DNA of 64,000 bases from Ilyonectria destructans (Eukaryota; Ascomycota; Sordariomycetes; Hypocreales; Nectriaceae), in assembly GCA_020740775.1 (NCBI GenBank), contig JAHEWK010000010.1, positions 620,001 through 684,000 on the forward strand, written 5' to 3'. The notes beneath the pieces were generated by a model. The model was not told the DNA's origin, made no database searches, and was given only the letters and a program-made list of their open reading frames with translations. This document shows positions 1 through 11,159 of the stretch, one piece after another. The position numbers were made by a program, and so were the translations under genes. Position 1 is the first letter of the stretch, and the number at the start of each line of letters is the position of its first letter.

Positions 1-430
1 CTTGCTGATCTGCACCGTCTTACGGTTGCTTTGGCAGCCTCCCCATGCTGAGTTCTAATTTTCATTTCGACTTCTCGATGTGGGTGACAAAGATCGCGTG
101 TATTAGCGTCACTGTCTCGTTGGTCAGGCAAGCCCGAGCTTCGTACAGTCTTAAGGCGGGTCGAGTCATTGCCATCTCAATCCTAAACCACCCGTGGGGT
201 TGGTTGTTGAGATCCTCTCGGCCGAGTGCCACCAGTTGATGACGAATCAGCATTGGTTTGAATCTTGCAGCCATTGTCCTAAGTAAAGAATCGAGTCTCC
301 TTCTAACCGACCCAAAAGGTTTTGGTCGAGCATGTCACCGACTCCCATGATATCTCTAGTGTCGGACACCACAGGTTGGAACTAGTTTCACCACCGCTTT
401 GGTGACAAGGAAGGCAACATTAATTTTCTG

Positions 431-1237
431 TCACAAATAGTACGATCGGTCTCCACTGAGATTCAAGATACCACAAGCTCTCATGGCGAAAATAGACGAG
501 ACCCGACGTGTTTCGGCCTCGATATCCCCGGATCTTTGAGTTCCGTTTGACCCCATGACAGGTGATAAATGCGCTCTCCCAAACGTGGCGCCTTTGCCTG
601 CAGCAGGCCAACCCATGGTGCCAGAGTCAGACAGAAATGGAGGGTTGACCCTTAGCATCCCGGTCCTGGCATCTTTCGAAACGGAGGGATTCAGGCTACA
701 CAAACCGAGTGGCGAGAAATGAGAACCAGGACTGGAACGGGGCAAAGGTGTGCTGCCCTCTTTTGAAGAGCATATATCCATGCATAAGGCATGAATGAGA
801 ATACCAGACTCGCGTCAGCTGCACCAGGTCTTCGGCAGGATGGCCATATCATCTATGACGTTCCAGGCGAGTTTGAGGTTTGTGGACCAGACCCTCTCTG
901 GCCTCTTCTCAATCCTCGGGGTGACGGATGGTACAGTTGCACTTCGACTCGTAGCCCGGTCCGTTGGCAACCTCATTGGCTGCCTAGGTTTATCATGGCA
1001 ATAGCCCTCCCCAGATTCAAACAGGGTGAAGCGTATTCGGAGGAGGCTAACAACCTTCCTCGGCTTCTGGATGAGGCCCCCTTCCCATGTGGTGCAGGGG
1101 CAGAGGAAGATGCGTGCCATGTGGCCGCCCTGCCTGTAGACCCACGTCCCCACACTGTCAACGACCAAGAAACGGAGTGTGTACCGAAGCTCTATAGCTC
1201 GGCGGAGGTAAAATTGCTTTATTTCGTCGCGAAATGA
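431..1237 (-). pseudogene. Possible decayed gene, one internal stop
   Basis: On the minus strand one frame stays open from about 1237 down to 431, roughly 268 codons, broken only by a TGA at 815-817. The first part reads like protein (residues such as RRAIELRYTLRFLVVDSV, then RQGGHMARIF). This order loosely recalls the heterokaryon-incompatibility (HET) pattern of DAI, then a W-DS core, then a MA-IY stretch, but the key tryptophan and cysteine of that core are missing, so the family link is only a guess. No start codon context or intron could be fixed. A plus-strand frame of 148 codons (791-1237) overlaps it, so chance is a real alternative. Confidence 0.22.
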
Positions 1238-1903
1238 GGGTCAGCTCAAAAGTCTGAGGCCCCAGGAAACCCCAGTCTATTTGGTGGTAGACGGCGCCCT
1301 CGCCTCGCTAGGTGTCGATTAGACTGGAAACTGCGGATCCGAGGAGTGCCGCTTTTGGTTTGATCATCTGGAGAGGTTATACCCGTGCCATGTCCTGTGC
1401 ACAGCCGTCGACGAAACAGGAAACCGCTTAGACTTACACTCCGGTGTTCGAGAACTGTGTCATGGGACGCAAGGTCAATCAGCAACCAGTTAAGTCCTTG
1501 GATTTGCCAAACATGCGACCAACTTCTATCACGCGGGATGTCATTCGGCCAATACCTCAAGCGCCTTCCCCAAATGTAAAATGATACAATACGGCGAAAA
1601 CAGAAGCGTCGGTTTCAAATGACAAGATCATTGAGGTCGGGTACGGAACTGAGGTTCAGGCATTATTTTCCGATGCGTTATTGGGGTGGTGAAGCATGAG
1701 TGCAGCTAGAGTTGAGAATAGTTCGATCCTACCTGGCAGTTTCTCTCCCGGTAGATGCGTTCTACGTAATATGTTGCTATAGATGCGTAGGATCTGTGGA
1801 TGGAACTCAACTCCAGATATTGTTGTTAAATTAGGACATGGAGTTCATTTTCATGGAGTAGGTTTTGAGGGGTCTCGTTCGCATTCGAGGCAACTGGTCC
1901 AAG

Positions 1904-2542
1904 TTAACGGTCGCAAGCTGACATTTTCCAAAGCTCCGATCTCAGCAAGGCTGCTCGGTTGAGGACGCTGAACTCGAACGGCTTCCAGCGCCGGGTGGTG
2001 GCTTGCTGATGCACTGTTTTCTGAGTCTCCACGTCGAGACCTCGACGAAGCTTAAGGGCTAGGGAAGCCGCCTGCAACCACAGCGATACTGGGCTCGATT
2101 GGGTTTCGCGATAGTTCTCAAAGATGTACAAGTTGTAAGAAGATGCCGTTTTGCACGTTTGTTCTGCTTTCACCGTCCATCCGTGACGGCTGCGTAGCCC
2201 TGTTCGCGGAGGTGGATAGGCGAACTGACAGTAGGACTTGAGGCGACGTGGCGAGGGCGGCGAGAGCGCTAGACCAGATCTGCGCGCTCGCCGGAGGCTG
2301 GTTAATGGTCCCTTGCAGGGGGGCTGTTGTTGGCGCTGGCCCGATGCGCTGCCGCAGGTTCGCGCCGGGCGGACCTTTGTGGAGTTAAAAGAGCTTGCGA
2401 GATGGGGTCGTGTGAGATGGAGATCACCCGCAGCCCCGAGGCTCCGGAAGGGCCTGAGCGTGAGACTTCCAGAAGTTAGATGAACGATTCCAGTTCTTCT
2501 CCTCTTTAGAGGATCGACTTCACAAAAGGAAGCACAGTACAT
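1904..2542 (-). CDS. Hypothetical protein, unrecognised, 212 aa
   Basis: An uninterrupted ATG-to-TAA frame of 213 codons runs on the minus strand. I do not recognise the family. The C-terminal half looks more protein-like than the N-terminal half: it has a mixed aliphatic and aromatic pattern (for example SLWLQAASLALKLRRGLD, followed by RRWKPFEFSVLNRAALLRSELW) that suggests alpha helices. The N-terminal half is rich in Arg, Ser and Pro and may be non-coding, in which case the true start could lie in an unseen upstream exon. There is no signal peptide or membrane segment. Chance occurrence in a GC-rich stretch remains possible. Confidence 0.28.
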   Translation of the reverse strand: MYCASFCEVDPLKRRRTGIVHLTSGSLTLRPFRSLGAAGDLHLTRPHLASSFNSTKVRPARTCGSASGQRQQQPPCKGPLTSLRRARRSGLALSPPSPRRLKSYCQFAYPPPRTGLRSRHGWTVKAEQTCKTASSYNLYIFENYRETQSSPVSLWLQAASLALKLRRGLDVETQKTVHQQATTRRWKPFEFSVLNRAALLRSELWKMSACDR

Positions 2543-5500
2543 GCTGTAAGGGGGATATCCGGGTGGGCCGTACCAACTCGGTATTTGCTGCGGAGTAGTC
2601 GGTAGACAAACAGTGGACGGATCCCGGGTGGCGTGGCGTGCTTGTATCAGTGGGCCAGGCTCTCAATAACCTAACTATTCGTTTGTATGGAGCATTGCCA
2701 GGGCATTGAGCTTGAGGCCCGACCACCACAGTCAGGCTATCACCAACGCCCCTACATACCGGCGAGACATGTTACTACATAGTCGAGCACGTAACAGAGT
2801 AGAACAATCCCTCCACCAGCCTCAGATCTTCACAGGCCCGGAGTAATCATCGCCAGTATTTCCTAGTAGGGATGGTGGCGTTAGCTCGCTGGCGGGTTGG
2901 ACGAAGCCACAATTGCACAGTACGTGAACTCTCTGCTTGGGTTGGCAGATATCCGACATCATAAATCTCTAACAAGATCCTTGTTAGTATCATAAATGTT
3001 CCAACTTGCAGAGCTTGTGGGATAATCATCAATGCAAATCGGCTTATAGCGCATTGTTTCTCGATATGCCTCAAGCCATCTTCAGCTTTTTCTTTCGCAC
3101 TATGTATCTTTCAGTGAGATGGAGCCTTCAAGCTAAGACGCCGCCCGCGGCCCTTGGCCGCTGGCACAAACCGAGGGTGGTGTGGAACAACTGGAGGCCA
3201 ATTGTTACGCCATGTTTGACTCAGGCATATGGCTGCGTGACCGAACGGGTCTCCAGCAGTTATACGCCTGTTAGTGCCTCGGTCGAGACTGAAGTTGCCA
3301 GCGCTCCATGGCTGGCAGCTGGTAATTGTAGACAGCTTTGACTTGGCGGTGGAGCCAGTATCCGCTCAAGTCGTCATTTTCGAAGGCCGGAAGAGGCAAT
3401 TGATAATCCAGGAAGTTAAGATCGATATCCTCTCAGAGTGGGCTGGTCGTGTCTTGCTTGAGCTTACGGAACCCGGCCGTTGATCAAACACGGCACGGAA
3501 GATAACATGGTACTTGCGCGTAGGCCCCTTTGCTGATGAGCATCAGTTACCTATCTTTCCTGGTCTTGAAGTATCGGGTTCCCACCGATAAAAGGGGACT
3601 ATTGAGTGGAGTACAGGGGATTATGTTCGTGTTCGAGCTTTGTGGGTTGCACAACGGGATGTTGTGGCGTTGAGAGGGTCGAGGTTGGCGGTTTGGCAGA
3701 GCAAATGATCGACACCGGCGGAGTGAGCGAGACAAATCTCAAAGGAGGTGTCAGTGGAAAGTACGGGTACTGAATCCGCACACGCGCCCGGAGTTTTTGA
3801 GGGCTGGCTCACAACTATAATGCCATACAAATGGAGGAATCCGTTGGTTGATCAAACGGGTTGGTTCGGCAAAATGCAGCCCATGAGGGTCATGATGCGA
3901 CACCAGCCCTGCATGGCTGTCGCATCGAAACAGACGCGCATTCTAGATTCCTTCTCTGCTGCAGGCTGCTGCTGGTGACGAGCCACACGGACCAACGAGG
4001 CGATCCTCCTTAGTGGCCATTTATCCCCTTGGCAGCTCTGTGGGGGCCATCTCCTGGGAGCATCCTGGTCAGGGGACCGGGTACAGAAGGACCGGTGCTT
4101 GCGATGGGATGGGCCTTGTGGGGGGAAGATTGAGAGCGCGCAGCCGATGAGCCCACCCGCAACATGGTTGACTTTTTGTGGGCTTGGTGTTGCAAGGGTA
4201 ATTTCTCAGCATCAAAGACGGCGCGATGGCGGCAAGGCGATGATGCACGGGAAGCCATCCGGGCTGGGAGAGAGACAAGAGGAGAGACAAAGGGAGGAGG
4301 GAACAATTTGCTTTGTTTGCGCAAACGAGACTCCAGACGGAGAGACCCATGTCGCTGGCGTGGTTTTTGGGGTTGGTGTTAGTGTTGGTTGAGCTTGAGG
4401 GGATTGTTTCCAGGCCGGAGTCCGTTCAGTTCGGCGTGTAACGAAACAAACGCATGACAAAGCGGACTAAACCCGGAAGCCAGCTTCTACCCGTCGAGTT
4501 CGGTGGGTGGCAACTTCCACTTTGGGCATCTGAATCGTGGGAAGGCGATGATGCCAGGAAGGCGCGAGAGGTTCTGTAACACGAAAATGCGCGGGGAGAA
4601 TGTGGTACTACCAGTAAGCGTCCGAGCAGCCGAGCACCATTGAAATTCGATACACTAATAGACTGCCTCTTACCTAGTGCATACTACCTTGCCAAACTGC
4701 ACAGGCCATGGTTGCGCAAATGAGGTCCATATGGTTTCTGTGGTGGACTTCCACCGTTACCCAGGGCGGCGAGCGACGGTTGACGCCGCTTAAAGGCAAG
4801 GGATGCCGACTATAGGGCTCCGGGAAAGAGGGACTTGAATTGGGGGACTGGAGATTACTACGCAGGAGGGACATCATTGGGCCCTGTCTTTGAATCTCCG
4901 ACTGACTGACTCTTGTTGCAGAGTGGGACCCGCGGCCACGATGGCACGTCACGGTGGAGCAGGCCTCGTTTGCGAAGCCAACACCAGTAGCTACCGACTA
5001 CAGAAGCGACCGCGGACAGCAATCCTGAGCCAGTAGATGAGGATCCGTATCTGGATGGGCGATGTTTCGGGGCCAAGAGCTGCTAGCGGCTGGTGGCTGG
5101 TGGTTGGTTAGTTTGTCCAAACCAAGCCTCAGCCGTCGTGCATTGAGCTGGAACACCTCCACAATTCACACGGCGAGCTCTCCACTGTCTGGCCCCCTTT
5201 TGAGTTGAGCGGATCAGCATCCGTACGGGACAGTCGAGTCCAGCAGAGTTGCGCCCGCGTCACTTGCTACCGGCACTCTGATACTTTGGCAGACCAGGCG
5301 CCACAGGCCGTACCTACGTACCGTACTCTGGTACCGACGGCAGAAGGACGAGCCGCGAGGAGGGACGCGCGCCTCTCACTGGGACGGACAGAAGAAGCTC
5401 TTCAGGATGTCTCACACCGGCAACCATTGCTCGTCCAGCGGGTGTCAGACAACGCGACCGGCAACGGTCAACAGGCGACGGAATCAACGCAGCAACCCTG

Positions 5501-6167
5501 GGCCCGTCTCTCGCCATCCAGACTGCCGATGCAATCCCCCTTCAGACCCTCGTACCCTCGTCGAACGGCCATGATCATCTGCTGCTTTCGCCCTGGGCCC
5601 TGGTCATCTTTGTTAACCATCCCGGCCTAGCTGCCAGTAGGGGATGGCGCTATCCCCGACGGGGACATGAAATCGATGGATAAGTTGGATGAGTTGCTCC
5701 ACCCACCAAAAAAGTTACTCTGCAACCAGCCATGGTCACGGTCCACGTCCTTGGAGAGAGTCCCGGAGTACACGGTACAGTGCTGTACAGAGCACACACG
5801 TACCGTACTCCGCAAGTCAAGTCTCCTAGCGGGCGTCCTGAAATGCACCACGGCATTAGCTGGGGGCCGCCTCGTCAATGCTCTGCCAGGGACACGCATC
5901 GGCCAAGCAGATGGCACCATTTCTCCACCGTGGGCCTCCTTTAAGTGCCCCCGAGAGGAACATTCAATGGCATCCCGGACTTGGCCGCGACGGGGGCAGT
6001 CTGTCGTGGTTTCTCACTGGCCGCGTCTTTGTCAGAGAGGTTGCTGGCTGGCCCGAGTCGCTGCGAGGGCGATCCCCCTCCTGCTCTTGCACGCCCATAC
6101 TCCGTATCCCCCGCCCGCCAGCCGCCAGGTCGCCATCAACGACCAACTCAATGGCTCGGAGCTGGGC

Positions 6168-6192
6168 AGTCACAGTCACAGTCACAGTCACA
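6168..6192. repeat. AGTCAC tandem, four units
   Basis: Four perfect copies of the hexamer AGTCAC sit in the gene-poor region upstream of the G-alpha leader. There is no coding context. Confidence 0.85.
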
Positions 6193-6534
6193 ACCACCGG
6201 GGACTTGCATGCACTGTGTTAGAAACAGTGTATCAAGGTTGCAGCACGGCGCGGAGCGGCCAGTGGCGCCGTTCAGGGAGCTGCTGGATCGACCGCGAGG
6301 TAGCATCATCTCAGAGTCCGCAGGCAAAGGCGCCGAGAGCTCAGGGCTGCGCTCGGACGGAGCGCACTGTGTACATGGTCGGGTTGATGGGACCATGTAC
6401 TTCTAAACCCCGGACGAGTGGGTTGGCAACCGAACGGTACCTGAGGCTACAGGGGCTTAGAAGGTCTGGGAACATCCAAAGTTGGCCTAGCGGGCCCTCT
6501 CACTGGTCGACGGCCCCTCGCAGTCACTCGCATG

Positions 6535-7840
6535 CACCGTAGTCCACTGAAGGTCCCCCGGGGATCCGCCACAGGCCAGGCTTGCTCAGGCCCCCGGACA
6601 ACATTGCTCGTTGCCCTGGAGCTGTTGTCATCACCTGCATCCACTTTGGCACAACTCGAGGTACTTGGCCGTCGCTAGCTGCAAAAGTAGCTGCCAGGAC
6701 AGCCGATCTAGTGCCTGGGCCGCCAGTACCTCTGTGCCGGTGGCTACAGTTGCCCCGGCCCTGAGCGAAAATCAGCGGGTAGCCCAGCACTGTCGGCCGC
6801 TAATTATTGTTTTCACCTCGCTATCCTGGGTGAGCTTTACCCCCAGTCCCCCGTGCAGCACAGTACCGGAAGAGCTTTGGCTGTCATTCGCGCTCCTCCC
6901 ACGCCCAGACCCTTCCCCCTAATTTCGCCCACTTGCCCACCCCCCTCCTCTTCCCAATCATCCTGTTGCGGAATCCCTAATTCCCCGGCCATTCATTCAG
7001 CCATCCAGCCCTCCTGTCTCTCAATCTCTTTCTCTCCCTCATCCCTTTGCAATTCTCGCCTCGGCCTTGAACTCTCCCCATTCACTTTCGGGATACTCTT
7101 TGGGCTCGTAGCCAGTCAGCCGTGCACCCACTTGTCCGTCCGCGCCCCTCTCAAACATCGCCATCTGCATCGCAATCGGCTTCGTCCATTGGCGTCTACC
7201 CTCGTCACGACCGTCGATTCTTCTCCCCCCACGAGGTCAGTGAACTCCGTTTCCCTTCGTTGTCGCTTCCCTGTTGAGCCCTCCCCGGCCCTCAACGTCG
7301 CTTCTCCTTGCTCGCCGTTCTCTTCGTCGAAGTTGCTTGCTCGCGCCCTCACTCGTCCTGTTTACCTCTGTTCGCTCGCTCGGCCCATCCCAATACACCC
7401 CTCCCCCCGGCCGTCGCCAGGACCACTCACTCCCCCCCTGGTCCAGGGGAGGCGCGAGAGATTCCGCCCTGGGCTGGGCCTTTGTTGGCACGACTCGTGT
7501 GTCGTGCTGCAAATTGCAGCCTCCTCCCCAGCCGCGGCGCTACACCAAAAGCTGCCTCTCCATCCTCCATCTCCTTTTCTCTTCACTCCACATCACCTTG
7601 TCTTCGCCTTGTCTCGCCTCACCTCATCTTCTTTACATTCGTCCCTTCACCCATCGACCTCTCTTGCCTTCATCCACGGCAGCCACTCTCACTACTACTG
7701 GGTACTGACAATCGCTCGTCGGCCTCTAGACCTATCTGCGACAACAACGTCCCTCCACCCGACGTGTCGCCCCCGATTCATCCCAGTTTCATCAAGATAC
7801 ATCTGAGTAACGTCGAGGCGACAGCCACACAACCGTCACA
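6535..7840 (+). promoter_or_regulatory. ATG-free promoter and leader of the G-alpha gene
   Basis: No ATG occurs on the plus strand between the one at 6532-6534 and the start codon at 7841, a run of about 1.3 kb in which some 20 would be expected at equal base frequencies. From about 6900 onward the plus strand is strongly pyrimidine-rich (C and T runs), as in many fungal leaders. This fits a very long transcribed 5' leader kept free of upstream starts. The open frame of about 317 codons through 6853-7806 begins at a GTG and is Ser/Pro/Leu/Arg-rich; I read it as leader, not protein. GTCAGT and GTGAGC strings in the leader could mark untranslated introns, but I could not pair them. Confidence 0.6.
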
Positions 7841-9103
7841 ATGGGTTGTGGTATGAGCACGGAGGAGAAGGAGGGCAAGGCCCGGAACGAGGAGATCGAG
7901 AACCAGCTCAAGCGGGACAAGATGATGCAGCGAAATGAGATCAAGATGCTGCTCCTTGGTATGTTCCTGTCCTCGCGCGCCGCCTGTCGAGCGCCCCCGC
8001 GCCGCAGCAATCGCAACCTTTGTGCCTTCGATGGTCTCTAACCATATCTTTCTAGGTGCCGGTGAATCTGGAAAGTCCACCATCCTCAAGCAGATGAAGC
8101 TCATCCACGAGGGTGGCTACTCGCGCGATGAGCGAGAATCCTTCAAGGAAATCATCTTCAGCAACACCGTCCAGTCGATGCGCGTTATCCTCGAGGCCAT
8201 GGAGTCGCTCGAGCTTCCCCTCGAGGACCAGCGCATGGAGTACCACGTTCAGACCATCTTCATGCAACCCGCTCAGATTGAGGGCGACGTTCTCCCCCCA
8301 GAGGTTGGCAGCGCCATCGAGGCGCTGTGGAAGGACCGCGGTGTCCAAGAGTGCTTCAAGCGATCCCGCGAGTACCAGCTCAACGATTCGGCCAGATAGT
8401 GCGTTCTTTTCCCTGGAATAATGTCTCTTTCCAATGCTAACACTCTCCCAGCTACTTCGACAACATTGCCCGAATTGCCGCTCCCGATTACATGCCCAAC
8501 GATCAGGATGTCCTCCGATCGCGTGTCAAGACCACCGGTATCACCGAGACCACATTCATCATCGGCGACCTGACCTACCGCATGTTCGACGTCGGTGGCC
8601 AAAGATCCGAGCGAAAGAAGTGGATTCACTGCTTCGAGAATGTCACCACCATTCTCTTCCTCGTTGCCATCTCCGAGTACGATCAGCTCCTCTTCGAGGA
8701 TGAGACCGTCAACCGAATGCAGGAGGCCCTTACACTCTTCGACTCCATCTGCAACTCGAGGTGGTTTATCAAGACCTCCATCATTCTCTTCCTCAACAAG
8801 ATCGATCGATTTAAGGAGAAGCTGCCCGTCAGCCCCATGAAGAACTACTTCCCCGACTACGAGGGTGGCGACGACTATGCCGCTGCCTGCGACTACATCC
8901 TGAACCGATTCGTGAGCTTGAACCAGCACGAGACCAAGCAGATCTACACTCATTTCACTTGCGCAACCGATACCACCCAGATCCGCTTCGTCATGGCAGC
9001 AGTCAACGGTACGTTCAAATGAATATTCACGCCACTACTTTTTACTAATTCTTTCATAGACATCATCATCCAGGAGAACCTTCGTCTCTGCGGTCTGATC
9101 TAA
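7841..9103 (+). CDS. gna1: Heterotrimeric G-protein alpha subunit, group I
   Basis: Four exons (7841-7958, 8056-8398, 8452-9008, 9060-9103) give 353 aa, the usual length for this family. The protein binds and hydrolyses GTP and relays receptor signals at the plasma membrane; in fungi group I members control growth, mating, conidiation and virulence, partly through adenylate cyclase. Visible features are N-terminal MGCGMS for myristoylation and palmitoylation, the P-loop GAGESGKST at residues 40-48, the switch [11 protein letters not shown], the switch [14 protein letters not shown] with the catalytic Gln, NKID for guanine recognition, and a C-terminal CGLI with the Cys four residues from the end that pertussis toxin can modify. 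It matches my memory of Neurospora GNA-1 over nearly its whole length. All three introns keep frame, and the third has a TACTAAT-like branch site. The start is the first ATG after the long ATG-free leader. Confidence 0.97.
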
Positions 9104-10543
9104 ATGATTTTTACTCTCACCAAAACACACGAATACCCTCGAACTTAATAACGACACCGCTTAGATGGGCCACGGGGACATGGCTCACGATTTTTTCATT
9201 GTACTCGTCATACCAACGGGCCGGAGGCCTTGGGGCGCACACCCGCACGATATCCCCTCCCACGTGCCTGTTATATCGCCTCATTCACCATCCCCATTTT
9301 AGTGCTTTTGGCTGAGCCCCGGGTTGACCTTGGTTCCCTTTCTTTGTAAGGATTTCGCGGCCTGATGGGAGTTGCTCTGTATCACAAAACGTCATTTGGG
9401 AGAAAGATTAGGATGCGGCCGAGCCAGATGAGGAGGGCCGCGATGGCCAGTGGCCGGACCGATTTGGAGGAGAGACGGAAGCCGAACCGGAGAGAAGAAG
9501 ATGACGACGAGGCACTATTGCATCTGACAGTATGGGCGACGGAGAATGGTGGCCATCTATTTTTTTGTTTAATTACGAAACTCTTTTCCTACCATTTTGC
9601 TACATTTGCGTGCGCTCGGTGTTGCCTTTTTTATTATTATTTTATTTGTTCGCTTTTGCCGAAATATCAATTCAGCTGATGTTCTCTCCCGTTTCTTTTT
9701 CCTTTTCCTTACTTTTTTCTTGTCTCTGTTTGCTTTTTCTCCGTTGAAACAGGGAGGGGCGGGCGATTACACGAGAGGCCATGCATACGTGTGTGGCGGG
9801 CGACGGGGCTCTTGGTGTTTTGTTGCTTTGTTGTTCTTCCTCGCTTCCTCTGCCTTCTTCGGCCCCGTATTTTCTTCTAGTGCATAGTTGAGGTCATTTA
9901 TCAAGCAAGACAAAAGGAAAGCAGACAGGCCTACTGTTGACTCAATAATTGTGGTTCTCGGCCCCCTTCTAGAAGCAGCGTGTATGGATATTAGGCCAAT
10001 GGATGTTGGATGTTGTTGGGATGCGGGTGTGGATCGGGACAAGATTGTTGGTGCAGCTGCTTACCTGCTATGCAAGGGCACGGTGAATGAGGTGTAAGTC
10101 AGACGCCACATTCGACCTATCTCTCGAAGCACGCTAGGCTGCAGGTTAGATGGTTCACGGCGATGTGTAGCATGCACGGGATGGACGAGGGTATGTTGAG
10201 GAGCGGCAACGAGAAGGGCGCAAGTGACTGGTTTGTTTGATGTCGGTTATGATCTATATTTGGCAGTTGCTAGGAAGTCTTCCGCCGATAGTCTGGAGGG
10301 CTCTGGAAAGTCCACTCACTACCTACAAGACATGTTTCCTCGAGAGCAGCCGTCATTGGGTTCCCATCCGTATTATTATACATTGTAGATACAATTACAT
10401 TCATTTGCACATGGTTCGCCTGATCAGCCCCTACGATGAGGCTAATTCCGGTCTCGGAGGCGACGGTCAGGATCCAATTGCAAGCTCCCGGGGCAAAAGG
10501 AGCCGGTATCTTCTACAAGAAGATCATTCAGTGTCGAAAATGA
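9104..10543. other. Downstream region of G-alpha, no gene seen
   Basis: The first part is probably the 3' UTR of the G-alpha gene. From 9530 to 9740 the plus strand is T-rich with long TTTT runs. No convincing coding frame, tRNA or repeat was found up to the relic that ends at 10544. Confidence 0.6.
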
Positions 10544-10977
10544 CTACAAGGCTTTGAAGACATCGACGATCTTCCACGGGCATAATGCGGCATCTTGGTG
10601 ATGGTGCACATTGCCAAACTGAACAAAGGCCATCATCCATCTCATACCGTTTGTGTGTAAGCCGATCAACGTCAACACACATCTCACATCCTGACCGGGA
10701 ATTGCAAACCGTGGGAGGGGAGAGGGCACATAAGCTCTCCGCCTTGGTTGACGGCATATCTTGCAAGAACGTTAGGCCACAAACGCTTGATAATCCCTGT
10801 CCAGAGTCGATCATACATCTCATATCGTAGTAGGAATGTCATTGGCATCACCAGTGCGAAGCATCTTCGAATCCGGGATGGTGGCCCTTGGGAGCTCAAG
10901 GCATGTCGTTAATTCGAGCCCATTTGCTGCGATATAGTTAGTATCTGTGTAAAGGGAAGGCAAGCAAGGCTCCGTAC
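10544..10977 (-). pseudogene. Decayed gene fragment with a preserved intron
   Basis: A textbook intron lies on the minus strand at 10977-10927 (51 nt, donor GTACGG, branch TACTAAC, acceptor CGCAG). The following minus-strand frame runs to a TAG at 10544 and reads like protein at both ends (LELPRATIPDSKMLRTGDAN near the intron; GMRWMMAFVQFGNVHHH near the end) but has three stops in between: TGA, TGA, TAA. At least the two TGA codons are single C-to-T changes away from CGA. I do not recognise the family. The pattern fits an inactivated gene, possibly touched by repeat-induced point mutation. It lies downstream of the DUF3716-like gene on the same strand, so it could also be relic sequence in that gene's 3' region. 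Confidence 0.35.
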
Positions 10978-11159
10978 CTCAGGCAAGCAACCTGTTCATA
11001 AATCATACTTTATGTCATGTGTTGAAGTTCGCTGGACACTCGTCCATCGGTGGCGTTATAATAATACAGAAAATACAGGTAGATATGTTTCCAGCGTTGT
11101 TGCCTGCACAACTATGATGCAAAGGCTCAGCATGGCAGAACATAAGAATGCTGCACCCA

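Larger units (their letters stand above)
1..6534. other. Gene-poor region left of the G-alpha gene
   Basis: I find no gene here that I can name. Open frames overlap on both strands without codon bias or convincing splice patterns, apart from the two minus-strand candidates listed separately at 431-1237 and 1904-2542. From about 5.2 to 6.5 kb the sequence is poor in stop codons because it is GC-rich, which makes several long but mutually overlapping frames that I treat as chance. A short AGTCAC tandem lies at 6168-6192. Confidence 0.6.

Noticed and set aside
5667..6542. Plus-strand open frame of 291 codons
   Set aside because: Overlaps long frames in two other phases and on the minus strand in GC-rich DNA; no domain, codon bias or splice context.
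6853..7806. Plus-strand open frame of 317 codons
   Set aside because: It opens at a GTG, contains no ATG, is a Ser/Pro/Leu/Arg-biased reading of C/T-rich leader DNA, and lies immediately before the G-alpha start.
8273..8953. Minus-strand frame of 226 codons inside the G-alpha gene
   Set aside because: Antisense shadow of a highly conserved coding exon with strong codon bias.
10860..10885. TTCGAATCC string resembling a tRNA T-loop
   Set aside because: The flanking bases do not form a T-stem and no anticodon arm is present; it lies within the decayed gene fragment.
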